From Streptomyces scopuliridis RB72 (lineage in GTDB: Bacteria; Actinomycetota; Actinomycetes; Streptomycetales; Streptomycetaceae), in contig NZ_JOEI01000004.1 in NCBI RefSeq assembly GCF_000718095.1, forward strand, positions 1-64,000: a stretch of DNA of 64,000 bases, written 5' to 3'. The position numbers and the translations under genes are program-made. This document shows, in pieces, positions 24,744 through 32,990 of the stretch; the stretch's first letter is position 1, and each line of letters opens with the position of its first letter. The notes under the pieces are model-generated. The model ran no database searches. It was not told the DNA's origin and saw only the letters and a program-made list of their open reading frames with translations.

Positions 24744-25523
24744 GTGGCAGAACAGACAGCGTCCGCGTCCGCGGACATACCGGCGCACGGTTCCGCCCGG
24801 CGCGCCCCGGAGCCCGGCTCCGCCCCCGAGCCCAAGTCCGACTCGGCCGTCGTGCGCGACGCCCTGGGCGTCGGCATCGCCGTCGGGCTCTCCGGCTTCG
24901 CCTTCGGCGTCACCTCGGCCGGCGCGGGCCTCACCGTCCTTCAGACCTGCGCGCTCAGCCTGCTGGTCTTCACCGGCGCCTCGCAGTTCGCGCTGGTCGG
25001 CGCACTGGCGGCGGGCGGCAATCCGCTCACCGCCGCGGCGGGCGCGTTCTTCCTCGGCGTACGCAACGCCTTCTACGGGCTCAGGCTGTCCCAGCTGCTG
25101 CGGCTGCCGGGGCCCGTACGCCCGTTCGCCGCCCAGTGGGTGATCGACGAGACCACCGCCGTCGCGCTCGCCCAGCCCACCCGGCGCGGCGCCCGCATCG
25201 GCTTCACCGTCACCGGCGTCACGCTCTACGTCCTGTGGAACCTCACCACCCTGGGCGGGGCGCTGGGCGCCGAAGCCCTTGGCGACACCAGCGCCTGGGG
25301 ACTCGACGCGGCGGGACCTGCCGTCTTCCTCGCCCTGCTCGCACCGATGCTCCGTACGGCCACCGAGCGGGCGGTCGCGGGCATCGCCGTCGTCCTGGGG
25401 CTCGGTTTCCTGCCCGTGCTGCCCGCCGGTGTCCCGGTGCTCGTGGCGGCGCTGGCCGCACCCGCTGTCGTCTGGCTCGAAGGCCGCAGGCTCGGCGCTC
25501 GTCGGAAGGGAACGGACCGTTGA
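24744..25523 (+). CDS. azlC: AzlC-family branched-chain amino acid exporter, large subunit
   Basis: 259 residues with about seven or eight hydrophobic helices after a Ser/Ala/Pro-rich N-terminal tail of about 30 residues. Family features include the TGASQFALVG segment, LGVRNAFYGL and FAAQWVIDETTA. AzlC works with a small AzlD partner to export branched-chain amino acids or analogues. The downstream TTG start of azlD overlaps this stop (TTGA), so the two subunits are translationally coupled. The adjacent AraC gene is the likely regulator. Confidence 0.88.
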   Translation: MAEQTASASADIPAHGSARRAPEPGSAPEPKSDSAVVRDALGVGIAVGLSGFAFGVTSAGAGLTVLQTCALSLLVFTGASQFALVGALAAGGNPLTAAAGAFFLGVRNAFYGLRLSQLLRLPGPVRPFAAQWVIDETTAVALAQPTRRGARIGFTVTGVTLYVLWNLTTLGGALGAEALGDTSAWGLDAAGPAVFLALLAPMLRTATERAVAGIAVVLGLGFLPVLPAGVPVLVAALAAPAVVWLEGRRLGARRKGTDR

Positions 25524-25828
25524 ACATCTGGATCGCGATCGGCGCGACCGCCGTCGGCTGCTACCTCGTCAAACTTCTGGGCCTGCTCGTGCCCGCGGGC
25601 GCGCTGGAGCGCCCCCTCGTCCAGCGGCTGGCGGCCCTGCTGCCCGTGGCCCTGCTCGCCGCGCTGACCGCTCAGCAGACCTTCAGCGCGAACGGCGCAC
25701 TCGTGCTGGACGCCCGGGGCGCGGGGCTCGCAGCGGCGGCTCTGGCGCTGGTGCTGCGGGCCCCGTTCCTGGTGGTCGTGGCGGCGGCGGTGGTCGTCAC
25801 GGCGGGGGTGCGTGCACTCGGCGGCTGA
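25520..25828 (+). CDS. azlD: AzlD-family branched-chain amino acid exporter, small subunit
   Basis: 102 residues, essentially all membrane: four hydrophobic helices beginning NIWIAIGATAVGCYLVKLLG. It starts at a rare TTG codon overlapping the azlC stop by four bases. No other start is available in frame before the conserved N-terminus, so translation probably depends on termination at azlC. Length and helix number match AzlD (about 100-110 residues). Confidence 0.85.
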   Translation: MNIWIAIGATAVGCYLVKLLGLLVPAGALERPLVQRLAALLPVALLAALTAQQTFSANGALVLDARGAGLAAAALALVLRAPFLVVVAAAVVVTAGVRALGG

Positions 25829-25855
25829 AGGGCAGACGGGGCGGCTGAAGCCCGG

Positions 25856-25883
25856 CAGGTCCTGACGGGCTCGTCAGGACCTG
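25856..25883 (+). terminator. Bidirectional terminator between azlD and the convergent toroid-fold gene
   Basis: A 12-bp perfect stem (CAGGTCCTGACG / CGTCAGGACCTG) with a GGCT loop in a 61-base space between convergent genes. Confidence 0.75.
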
Positions 25884-25889
25884 AGGCCG

Positions 25890-26849
25890 TCAGCTGATGG
25901 CACGGCCGTGGGCGCGCAGTGTCCGCAGCGCCTCGATGGTCACGATCGGCCGGCACTCCAGCGCCGTACCTGGTGCCCATTCTGGCCAGCTGATCGGCCA
26001 GCCACCGTCCTCCCGCTGAAGGCCGGCCAGATGGTCGAGCGACCGTTCCATCTCCTGGTCCGTGAACCACGCACGGGCCAGTGACTCGGGCACGCGCGCG
26101 TAGTCGTGCGGGAAGTGATGCTCGCCCGGCGCGTACCCCGGTGGTACGGGGTACTCCGCGCGGCGCGCCGGATCCAGCACCGCCAGCCCGCGCGCCCGTA
26201 CGAGCCGGCCGAGGCGGTCCGCCGCCGCCTCGGCCCGAGCCCGGTCGGGGACGCCGTCCAGGAAGGCCACCGCCGCCTCGATCTCGTACGGATGTGACTC
26301 CTCCAGCCCCTCGATAGCCGCCCAGCAGAAGTCGGTGGCGCGGAAGAGCCAGGGGTGCCAGACCTCGTTGCGGTGCAGCAGCCCGACCACCGGGCCGGTC
26401 GGCAGCAAGTCGCCCGGCGGATCGTCGACGACCGGGAGGAAGGGCGCGTACGGATAGCCGCGCAGGGAGGGGTGGACCGCGGGCAGCGCTCCCTCGGCGG
26501 TGGACACCGCCGTGAGATAGCGGCAGATCCGCTCGACCCGCAGTCCGTCACAGCGGCCGATGGAGTCGAGTACGCGCAGGGCGTGCGACGTATGCAGTGG
26601 CTGGCTCACGGGGCCGCGCAGATCGGGTTCGAGGCCGTGACCGTACCCGCCGTCCTCCTCGCGGTACGCGGTGAGGGCCGCCTCGACGGCCTCGGCGCCG
26701 TGGCTCCGACCGGTCACTCCGTCCAGGAAGTGATAGGCGAACCGTCGTTGTTCGAGCACCCGGGCCGTGAGCCAGATGAAGTGCTCGGCCCGGGAGAGGG
26801 GCGACGAGGGAGACGCGGAGGACTCGGAGGATGCTGCGGTGCCGGCCAT
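25890..26849 (-). CDS. Prenyltransferase/terpenoid-cyclase-like alpha-toroid protein, function unknown
   Basis: 319 residues. It has repeat-like helices with QW-type motifs, most clearly LQREDGGWPISWPEWAPG near the C-terminus and YREEDGGYGHGLEPDLRG near residue 70, the pattern of the (alpha/alpha)6 fold of prenyltransferase beta subunits and squalene cyclases. I do not see the DXDD acid of squalene-hopene cyclases or a clear zinc site of protein prenyltransferases, so no catalytic role is assigned. It is monocistronic and convergent with azlD. Confidence 0.7.
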   Translation of the reverse strand: MAGTAASSESSASPSSPLSRAEHFIWLTARVLEQRRFAYHFLDGVTGRSHGAEAVEAALTAYREEDGGYGHGLEPDLRGPVSQPLHTSHALRVLDSIGRCDGLRVERICRYLTAVSTAEGALPAVHPSLRGYPYAPFLPVVDDPPGDLLPTGPVVGLLHRNEVWHPWLFRATDFCWAAIEGLEESHPYEIEAAVAFLDGVPDRARAEAAADRLGRLVRARGLAVLDPARRAEYPVPPGYAPGEHHFPHDYARVPESLARAWFTDQEMERSLDHLAGLQREDGGWPISWPEWAPGTALECRPIVTIEALRTLRAHGRAIS

Positions 26850-26928
26850 GTTCCGACCGTAGGGCGGAAACGGGTCTGAGCATGGGGGACCGGCCGGGCC
26901 CCACTCTCAGGGGCGCGATACTGGTGGC

Positions 26929-27123
26929 ATGCGGTTGACGATTTTCTGGGAGCGCATGGCGGACCACTTCGGGGCGGCCTACGCCGACTCCTTCGCCCGT
27001 GACCATGTGATGGCGGAGCTGGGCGGTCGTACGGTGCACGAGGCGCTGGAGGCCGGCTGGGAGGCGAAGGACGTCTGGCGCGGGGTCTGCGTCGCCATGG
27101 GGATTCCGCCCGAGAAGCGTTGA
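26929..27123 (+). CDS. DUF3046 family small protein
   Basis: 64 residues, starting MRLTIFWERMADHFG with the family pattern ALEAGWEAKDVWRGVC and DRF-like DHV motif. DUF3046 proteins are small cytosolic actinobacterial proteins often found near recA; function unknown. A GATACT six bases before ATG 26929 and the lack of a ribosome-binding site suggest a leaderless transcript. Confidence 0.85.
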   Translation: MRLTIFWERMADHFGAAYADSFARDHVMAELGGRTVHEALEAGWEAKDVWRGVCVAMGIPPEKR

Positions 27124-27236
27124 CGCGCGGGCCGGAGGCCGCCTCAGGGGCCCGGGGCGGCGCGGAGCCCTCGGGGGCGATGTGATTTCGTCCGGCCATG
27201 GGGTCGGTTGTCGTAGCGGTAGGCGACACTTGCCCA

Positions 27237-28634
27237 GTGGCACCGACCGACAACTCCGCACCGGACCTCCAACCGCCGATCCCTCCGCCGGATCCCGCAC
27301 CGGACACGCCCCCCGAGGCGTCTTCGACGGCTCCTTCGGCGGTCCCTCCGCTGACGGCTCCCGCGGGCTCTTCCACGAGCTCCCCGGGCGCGCCGGTGTC
27401 CCCTGCGGGCAGTGACGACGAGCGGCGCCAGATGCCCCGCTGGCTGCCGCGCGCCATGGTCCTCGCACTGGCGCTCATAGCCTGCTTCCAGCTCGGCAGC
27501 TGGGCGTTCCACCAGCTCATCGGCCTGCTGATCAACATGCTGATCGCGTTCTTCCTGGCGCTGGCTGTGGAGCCCGCCGTGAGCCGGATGGCGGACCGCG
27601 GAATGCGGCGTGGACTCGCCACTTTCCTGGTCTTCTTCGCGGTCCTGATCGTCAGTGCCGGCTTTGTGGTGATGCTCGGCTCCATGCTGGCGAGCCAGAT
27701 CATCGAAATGGTCGATTCCTTCCCCCAGTACCTCGACTCGGTGATCAACTGGATCAACGACACCTTCCGCACGGAGCTGTCCCGGGTCGCCGTCCAGGAC
27801 AGCCTGCTGCACTCCGACTGGCTCCAGCGCTATGTGCAGAACAGCGCGACGGGCGTCCTGGACATCTCCACCACCGTGCTGGGCGGGCTGTTCCGGCTGC
27901 TGACGATCTTCCTGTTCTCGTTCTACTTCGCGGCCGACGGGCCCCGGCTGCGGCGCGCGCTCTGCTCCGTACTCCCGCCGGCCCGGCAGTCCGAAGTGCT
28001 GCGCGCCTGGGAGATCGCCGTCGTCAAGACCGGTGGCTATCTCTACTCACGCGGGCTGATGGCCCTCATCTCCGGTGCCGCGCATTACGTCCTGCTGGAG
28101 ATCCTGCGGGTGCCGTACGCTCCGGCGCTGGCGATCTGGGTGGGGCTCGTCTCCCAGTTCATCCCGACGATCGGCACCTATCTGGCGGGCGCCCTGCCGA
28201 TGCTGATCGCCTTCACCGTGGACCCCTGGTACGCGGTCTGGGTGCTCGGATTCGTCGTGTTCTACCAGCAGTTCGAGAACTACATGCTCCAGCCCAAGCT
28301 GACCGCCAAGACCGTCGACATCCACCCGGCGGTGGCCTTCGGGTCGGTCATCGCGGGTACGGCGCTGCTGGGCGCGGTCGGCGCGCTGATAGCGATCCCG
28401 GCGGTCGCCACGCTCCAGGCGTTCCTCGGGGCGTATGTGAAGCGGTACGACGTGATGGACGATCCGCGCGTGCACGGCCGCAGAACGCGTGACAGCGTGC
28501 CACTGCTGCGCCAGATACGCCGCGTACTGGGCACGGACACACGCACGGACCCACACACAGAGACGCGGACAGACACGAGCACGCGCACAGACACGGACAC
28601 GCGCACGGACGACGACCAGCCGCCGCAGCCGTAG
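27237..28634 (+). CDS. AI-2E family (PF01594) transporter-like membrane protein
   Basis: 465 residues: a Pro/Ser/Thr-rich N-terminus of about 55, then about eight membrane helices in two blocks (about 60-165 and 205-375) separated by the extracellular region usual in the family, including the AHYVLLEILRVPYAPALAIWVG segment (split here as AHYVLLEILR and PYAPALAIWVG). The family includes putative AI-2 exporters and Na+/H+ antiporters; substrate here is unknown. The C-terminus ends in a TRTD/TDTRTD-type repeat tail. GTG 27237 is chosen because GACACT lies six bases upstream (leaderless); ATG 27198 would add 13 residues. Confidence 0.82.
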   Translation: MAPTDNSAPDLQPPIPPPDPAPDTPPEASSTAPSAVPPLTAPAGSSTSSPGAPVSPAGSDDERRQMPRWLPRAMVLALALIACFQLGSWAFHQLIGLLINMLIAFFLALAVEPAVSRMADRGMRRGLATFLVFFAVLIVSAGFVVMLGSMLASQIIEMVDSFPQYLDSVINWINDTFRTELSRVAVQDSLLHSDWLQRYVQNSATGVLDISTTVLGGLFRLLTIFLFSFYFAADGPRLRRALCSVLPPARQSEVLRAWEIAVVKTGGYLYSRGLMALISGAAHYVLLEILRVPYAPALAIWVGLVSQFIPTIGTYLAGALPMLIAFTVDPWYAVWVLGFVVFYQQFENYMLQPKLTAKTVDIHPAVAFGSVIAGTALLGAVGALIAIPAVATLQAFLGAYVKRYDVMDDPRVHGRRTRDSVPLLRQIRRVLGTDTRTDPHTETRTDTSTRTDTDTRTDDDQPPQP

Positions 28635-28667
28635 GAGGACAGCGGACGACCGCCGCGTCCAGCAAGG

Positions 28668-29450
28668 TCAGAGATAGGACGGTCCGGTCACCCGGTGCCG
28701 GAAAGTGCGCCATAGCCATGCCTGTACGGCGACCAGCAGCGGGGTGATCACCAGCACCACGGGCACGAGCAGCGCGAGGGTCGCCCCGTCCGCGGCCGAC
28801 TCGTACAGCGGTAGCAGGCGCCCGGCGAGCAGGGGCAGCGCCGCCATCAGTACGGCGGTCAGCGCGAGCGACTGCGCGGGACGCGTACGCCCCATCAGCT
28901 GCCGGGCCCGTTCGTAGGGCGCCCCGGTCAGTCGTACGGCGGCGAAGCCCAGCCCGTGTACGGCGAAACACGCGGCCACCGCGAGGGCCGTGAGCACGGC
29001 CGCCGGGCCCGGCGCCGGTGTCCCGGGACTTCCGGAGAACAGCGCCGTGAGCAGCCGTCCCCAGGACAGCGCGACCGCCCAGCTCCCGCACACCACCGCG
29101 CCGTCGCACAGCGCGCGCCATACGGACGAGCCGCCGGGCGCGCGCCCGCGCAGCCACAGGCCCGAGTCCCGTACGACCCACCCGATGAGCAGCGGTACGA
29201 CCACCACGAACTGGCCGCTCAGCAACTCCCCCTCCAACTCGGGGAAGCAGCCGATGAGCACTCCTGCGGTGGCCACCAGCCAAACCTCGTTGCCGAGGAA
29301 GAAGGGGGCGAAGGACGCGATGACGATCCGTCGTTCGGCCTCGTCGCGGCCGAGATACGGCAGCATCATGCCGGTCCCGATGTCCGCGCCGCCGAGGACG
29401 AAGTAGCCGGCGACGAAGAAGCCGAGCAGGACGATGGCAAGGGTCTCCAC
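28668..29450 (-). CDS. cydB: Cytochrome bd-type oxidase subunit II (short form)
   Basis: 260 residues, against 330-380 usual for CydB. It begins METLAIVLLGFFVAGYFVLGG and has about seven or eight helices, so it lacks part of the usual nine-helix set. The conserved helix reads FFLGNEVWL where E. coli CydB reads HWDGNQVWL: the Asp of the proposed proton channel is Leu here. It follows cydA by nine bases, with AGGAG in the gap, and starts at GTG 29450. The divergence suggests a paralogous bd-like oxidase rather than the main bd-I type. No cydCD genes are adjacent. Confidence 0.85.
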   Translation of the reverse strand: METLAIVLLGFFVAGYFVLGGADIGTGMMLPYLGRDEAERRIVIASFAPFFLGNEVWLVATAGVLIGCFPELEGELLSGQFVVVVPLLIGWVVRDSGLWLRGRAPGGSSVWRALCDGAVVCGSWAVALSWGRLLTALFSGSPGTPAPGPAAVLTALAVAACFAVHGLGFAAVRLTGAPYERARQLMGRTRPAQSLALTAVLMAALPLLAGRLLPLYESAADGATLALLVPVVLVITPLLVAVQAWLWRTFRHRVTGPSYL

Positions 29451-29459
29451 AGCGGCTCC

Positions 29460-30800
29460 TCAGTAGCGCGTGGCGGGCAGGGGGTCGGCCGGGCCGGGCT
29501 CGTCCCCGTCCGTACGGTCGTCACGTGCGGCGCGTTCGTCATGGCCGAGCCCGGACTCCACGGGACCGCGCCGGGCATGGCGCCAGAGCAGCCGCGCGTT
29601 GACGACAGCCAGCAGAACGAAGAGCGTGGTGAAGGCGATCAGCGAGGTACGCATCGCCGTGGGGGACACCTCCGAGACCGCGTCCCGCGTCCGCAGCACC
29701 CCGTACACCACCCAGGGCTGCCGGCCCGCCTCCCGGAAGACCCAGCCGCTGATCATCGCGAGATAGGGCAGCGGTACGGACGCCATCAGCACCACATGCC
29801 AGAGCCGGAAGCGGAAGACCACTTTCCGGAAGCAGCCGAGCACCGTACCTGCCACGCAGAGGTACATCATCAGCGCGAAGGCGATCAGCATCACCAGCGC
29901 GCCGCCGCGCGTCCACGCCTCCGAGGGCACATAGTTCCCGGGCCCGAACCGGGCGGCCAAGTCCGTCTGCAGCTGGGCGATTTCGGCCGTCTTCTGCTGG
30001 AACACGGCCGATTTCATGGGTTGCAGATCGGCGAGCGACGCCAGCTGAACACCGCCGAACCCCGCGGTCACCACCAGCGCCGGAAGGGAGACGAACACCC
30101 CGATCCGCAGACTGCGCCCGAAGAACTCCCACTCCGGCGTGCGCCGGAAGAGGTGGTACGCGCTGACGCCCGCCATGAAGAAACCGGCGGTCAGCAACGA
30201 CCCGGCCAGGATGTGCCCGAAGGCGAGCAGTGCGCTCGGGTTGGTCAGCAGGGCGCCCACATCGTCGAGGACCGCCCGACCGTCCTCCATCCGGTGCCCC
30301 ACCGGATGGTTGAGGAAGCCGTTGGCGACCAGGATCCAGTACGCCGACAGATAGGCCGTCAGCGTGACCACCCAGATCAGCGCCAGATGGACCCACTTAC
30401 CGAACCGGTTCCAACCGAAGATCCACAGCCCTAGGAAGGTGGACTCGACGAAGAAGGCGACGATCGTCTCGACGGCGAGCGAGGCGCCGAGGACATTGCC
30501 CACGTCGTGGGTGAGCCCGCTCCAGCTCAGTCCGAACTGGAACTCCATCACGATGCCGGTGACGATCCCGACGGCGTAATTGATGACGTACAGCTGACCC
30601 CAGAAGCGCACCATCCGCGCCTGCAGCGGACGTCCGCTGATCGTGGCCCGTGTCTGGACGCACGCGACGATCGTCGCCAGGCCCAGCGTCAGGGTGACGA
30701 ACAGGAAGTGCCCGCCCGCGGTGAGGGCGAACTGGAGCCGTGCGAGATCGAGGGTTTCGGCTGATACGGAACCGCTCGCGCCGGTGAGGAGATCTGCCAC
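29460..30800 (-). CDS. cydA: Cytochrome bd-type oxidase subunit I, short Q-loop paralogue
   Basis: 446 residues, about nine helices. Heme ligands are recognisable: the His of AGGHFLFVTLTLGLA (E. coli His19), the His of LAFGHILAGSLLTAGFF (His186) and a Met in ALVMLIAFAL (Met393 region). The GRQPW motif near the C-terminus is kept. The periplasmic quinol loop is only about 35 residues and reads QPMKSAVFQQKTAEIAQLQ; the KLAAIE core, with the Glu implicated in quinol binding, is not present in its usual form. The C-terminal 40 residues are charged. The GTG start has no strong ribosome-binding site. An adjacent upstream two-component system is a plausible regulator. Confidence 0.88.
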   Translation of the reverse strand: MADLLTGASGSVSAETLDLARLQFALTAGGHFLFVTLTLGLATIVACVQTRATISGRPLQARMVRFWGQLYVINYAVGIVTGIVMEFQFGLSWSGLTHDVGNVLGASLAVETIVAFFVESTFLGLWIFGWNRFGKWVHLALIWVVTLTAYLSAYWILVANGFLNHPVGHRMEDGRAVLDDVGALLTNPSALLAFGHILAGSLLTAGFFMAGVSAYHLFRRTPEWEFFGRSLRIGVFVSLPALVVTAGFGGVQLASLADLQPMKSAVFQQKTAEIAQLQTDLAARFGPGNYVPSEAWTRGGALVMLIAFALMMYLCVAGTVLGCFRKVVFRFRLWHVVLMASVPLPYLAMISGWVFREAGRQPWVVYGVLRTRDAVSEVSPTAMRTSLIAFTTLFVLLAVVNARLLWRHARRGPVESGLGHDERAARDDRTDGDEPGPADPLPATRY

Positions 30801-30958
30801 GCCCGACAGCTTGGGCGTACGGCTCGCGGCGCCGCGTCAGCCCCCGGGGGACACCCGGCGTACCCCAGGAGTCGCGGGTGAACCGGGCGGCATACGCCGA
30901 AAGTCGCGGGCCCGGCTATCCGCTTATCCGGCTACTCGTCCGCGGGCCGTCACAGTGG

Positions 30959-31624
30959 TTACGCCAGCCAGCCCGGGGTGATCATGCCCGACTCGTACGC
31001 GAGGATCACCAACTGCGCCCTGTCCCGCACCGACAGCTTGGTCATGATCCGGCTGACATGGGTCTTCGCGGTGGCCGGCGAGAGCACCAGCCGCTGCGCG
31101 ATCTCCTGATTGGACAGCCCCGCCCCGACCAGGCCCATCACCTCGATCTCCCGCTCGGTCAGGGCGTTCAGCCGGGGGCTCGGGTCGGGCCGCTTGCCTC
31201 GGCCCGCGAACTCGGCGATCAGCCGGCGCGTGACGGCCGGGGCGATCAGCGCGTCGCCGCGCGCCACCACCCGTACGCCGTGCAGCAGTTCCATCGGCTC
31301 GGTGTCCTTGACGAGGAAGCCGGAGGCGCCGGCGCGCAGCGCCCCGTAGACGTAGTCGTCGATGTCGAAGGTGGTGAGGATGACGACCCGTACGCCGTCC
31401 AGGCGCGGGTCGCCGAGGATACGGCGGGTGGCCTCCAGACCGTCGAGTCCCGGCATCCGGATGTCCATCAGCACCACATCGGGGCGCAACTCCCGTGCGA
31501 GGGCGATCGCCTGCTCGCCGTCGGACGCCTCGCCCACCACCTCCATGTCGTCCTCGGAGTCGAGGATGGAGCGGAAGCCGGCCCGTACGAGCGTCTGGTC
31601 GTCGGCGAGCACCACGCGGATCAT
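30959..31624 (-). CDS. NarL/LuxR-family response regulator
   Basis: 221 residues: a receiver domain with Asp54 (VLMDIRMPG) and acidic pair ADD, then a LuxR HTH (about 150-210; LTEREIEVMGLVGAGLSNQEIA). It starts 28 bases after the histidine kinase gene and is its cognate regulator. The cydAB-like genes follow on the same strand after 158 bases, so control of that oxidase is a reasonable guess, not shown by the sequence. Confidence 0.92.
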   Translation of the reverse strand: MIRVVLADDQTLVRAGFRSILDSEDDMEVVGEASDGEQAIALARELRPDVVLMDIRMPGLDGLEATRRILGDPRLDGVRVVILTTFDIDDYVYGALRAGASGFLVKDTEPMELLHGVRVVARGDALIAPAVTRRLIAEFAGRGKRPDPSPRLNALTEREIEVMGLVGAGLSNQEIAQRLVLSPATAKTHVSRIMTKLSVRDRAQLVILAYESGMITPGWLA

Positions 31625-31651
31625 TCAGTCCCCTTCACTTCAGTGACAGCT

Positions 31652-32893
31652 TCAGCTCAGTGACGGCTTCAGCGGCAGCCGGGCCTCCACCCGGAAGCCG
31701 TCGGCCGTGTTCCCGGCGGTCAGTTCGCCGCCGAACGCCTTCGCGCGCTCGGCCATGCCGCGGATGCCGCTGCCCGAGAGGCCCGGCCTGGAGCACGCTC
31801 CCGTCAGCGCGTGCGGGCGCAGTGCGGCCCCCTCGTCCGCGCCCTGACCGTCGTCGTCGATCCGCAACCGTATGTCCGTGTCGCCGTACGCGATGGTCAC
31901 CAGCGCGCTGCGGGCGCGGGCGTGCCGGGTCACGTTCGTGAGCGATTCCTGAACGATCCGGTACGCGGCCAGGTCGACCGGCGGCGGCAGCGGGCGGGAG
32001 CCGCCCTCCGTACGGACGCGGACGTCTATGCCCGTCGAGCGGGCCCGCTCGACCAGTTCGGTCAGCCGGTCGAGGCCGGACGTCGGTGCGGTCGGCGCCG
32101 CCTCGTCGGCCTGACGCAGCACACCGAGCGTGCCGCGCAGTTCGCGCAGGGCCTCCTTGCTGGTGGCCTTGACCGCCTTGAGCGCCTCCTCCGCGGCGGC
32201 GAGCGCGACCGGATACTCCGGCTTCTTGCTCAGCCGGTGCAGCGTCGCGCTCGACTGGACATTGATCAGCGAAATGCTGTGGCCCAGGATGTCGTGGAGC
32301 TCGCGGGCGATCCGCAGCCGTTCCTCGGTGGCGCTCTGTCGCGCCCGCGCCTCCTGCTCGCGTTCGGCGGCCAGCGCCCGCTGTTCGGCCTCGTGGAGAT
32401 AGGCGAGCCGGGTGCGCTGTGCGCGGCCGATCGCGACGAGACTGATCAGCCAGCCGGCGAGCATGGCGACGGAGACATCGTCGATCCGGCGGTGCCCGGA
32501 GTTCATGACGACCTCGCCGAAGCCCACGGTGAGCAGGGTGACGGCCGCCAGGGCGACCGAGACGGTGAAGTGTCCTTCGGCGGCCAGCGTGTAGAGCGCG
32601 AGCGCGAAGGCGGCCAGCGCCGGGCCGTCCGTCACGCTCACCGGATAGTAGATTCCGCAGGCCAGCAGCGTGATCACGGCCACGGCCACCGGCCTGCGCC
32701 GCCGGAAGTACAGGGCTCCGCAGCCGATGCCGATCAGCGCCCAGCTGATCGCCGCGCGGACGGGCGGCTCGCGCCCCGACGCCATCTGGACCAGCGTCGA
32801 AACGACCACGACGGCGGTGACGAGATGCGTCATGGCGACATCGGCGGCGCGCGAGGACAGCCGGCCGCCGCGGACGCACGAGGGGAGCACCAT
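31652..32893 (-). CDS. NarL-type sensor histidine kinase (HisKA_3)
   Basis: 413 residues. Four to five short membrane helices (about 20-155) without a large extracellular sensor, a coiled coil rich in Glu/Arg (about 160-190), a HisKA_3 dimerisation domain with phospho-accepting His200 (RIARELHDILGHS), and an HATPase_c domain (about 280-410; N-box YRIVQESLTNVTRHA, DDDGQGA). It is paired with the downstream regulator. An imperfect tandem repeat (CAGTGACAGCTTCAG / CAGTGACGGCTTCAG) lies in the gap between the two genes. Confidence 0.9.
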   Translation of the reverse strand: MVLPSCVRGGRLSSRAADVAMTHLVTAVVVVSTLVQMASGREPPVRAAISWALIGIGCGALYFRRRRPVAVAVITLLACGIYYPVSVTDGPALAAFALALYTLAAEGHFTVSVALAAVTLLTVGFGEVVMNSGHRRIDDVSVAMLAGWLISLVAIGRAQRTRLAYLHEAEQRALAAEREQEARARQSATEERLRIARELHDILGHSISLINVQSSATLHRLSKKPEYPVALAAAEEALKAVKATSKEALRELRGTLGVLRQADEAAPTAPTSGLDRLTELVERARSTGIDVRVRTEGGSRPLPPPVDLAAYRIVQESLTNVTRHARARSALVTIAYGDTDIRLRIDDDGQGADEGAALRPHALTGACSRPGLSGSGIRGMAERAKAFGGELTAGNTADGFRVEARLPLKPSLS

Positions 32894-32990
32894 GCGAGGA
32901 AGGATAGGCGCGGCCGGGCGCCCCAGCCGGTGTGGTGCACCGGCCGAGGCGCCCGGACTTACTCGTCCAGCTCCCGGAGGGGCCCGAGGC

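Noticed and set aside
23708..24934. N-terminal extension of lhr by about 400 codons
   Set aside because: The extra frame is antisense to araC and azlC, and the conserved helicase N-terminus begins at ATG 23707, next to a promoter.
28530..28634. Short-period repeats as a CRISPR array
   Set aside because: They are in frame, encode TRTD-type residues and have no unique spacers of constant length.
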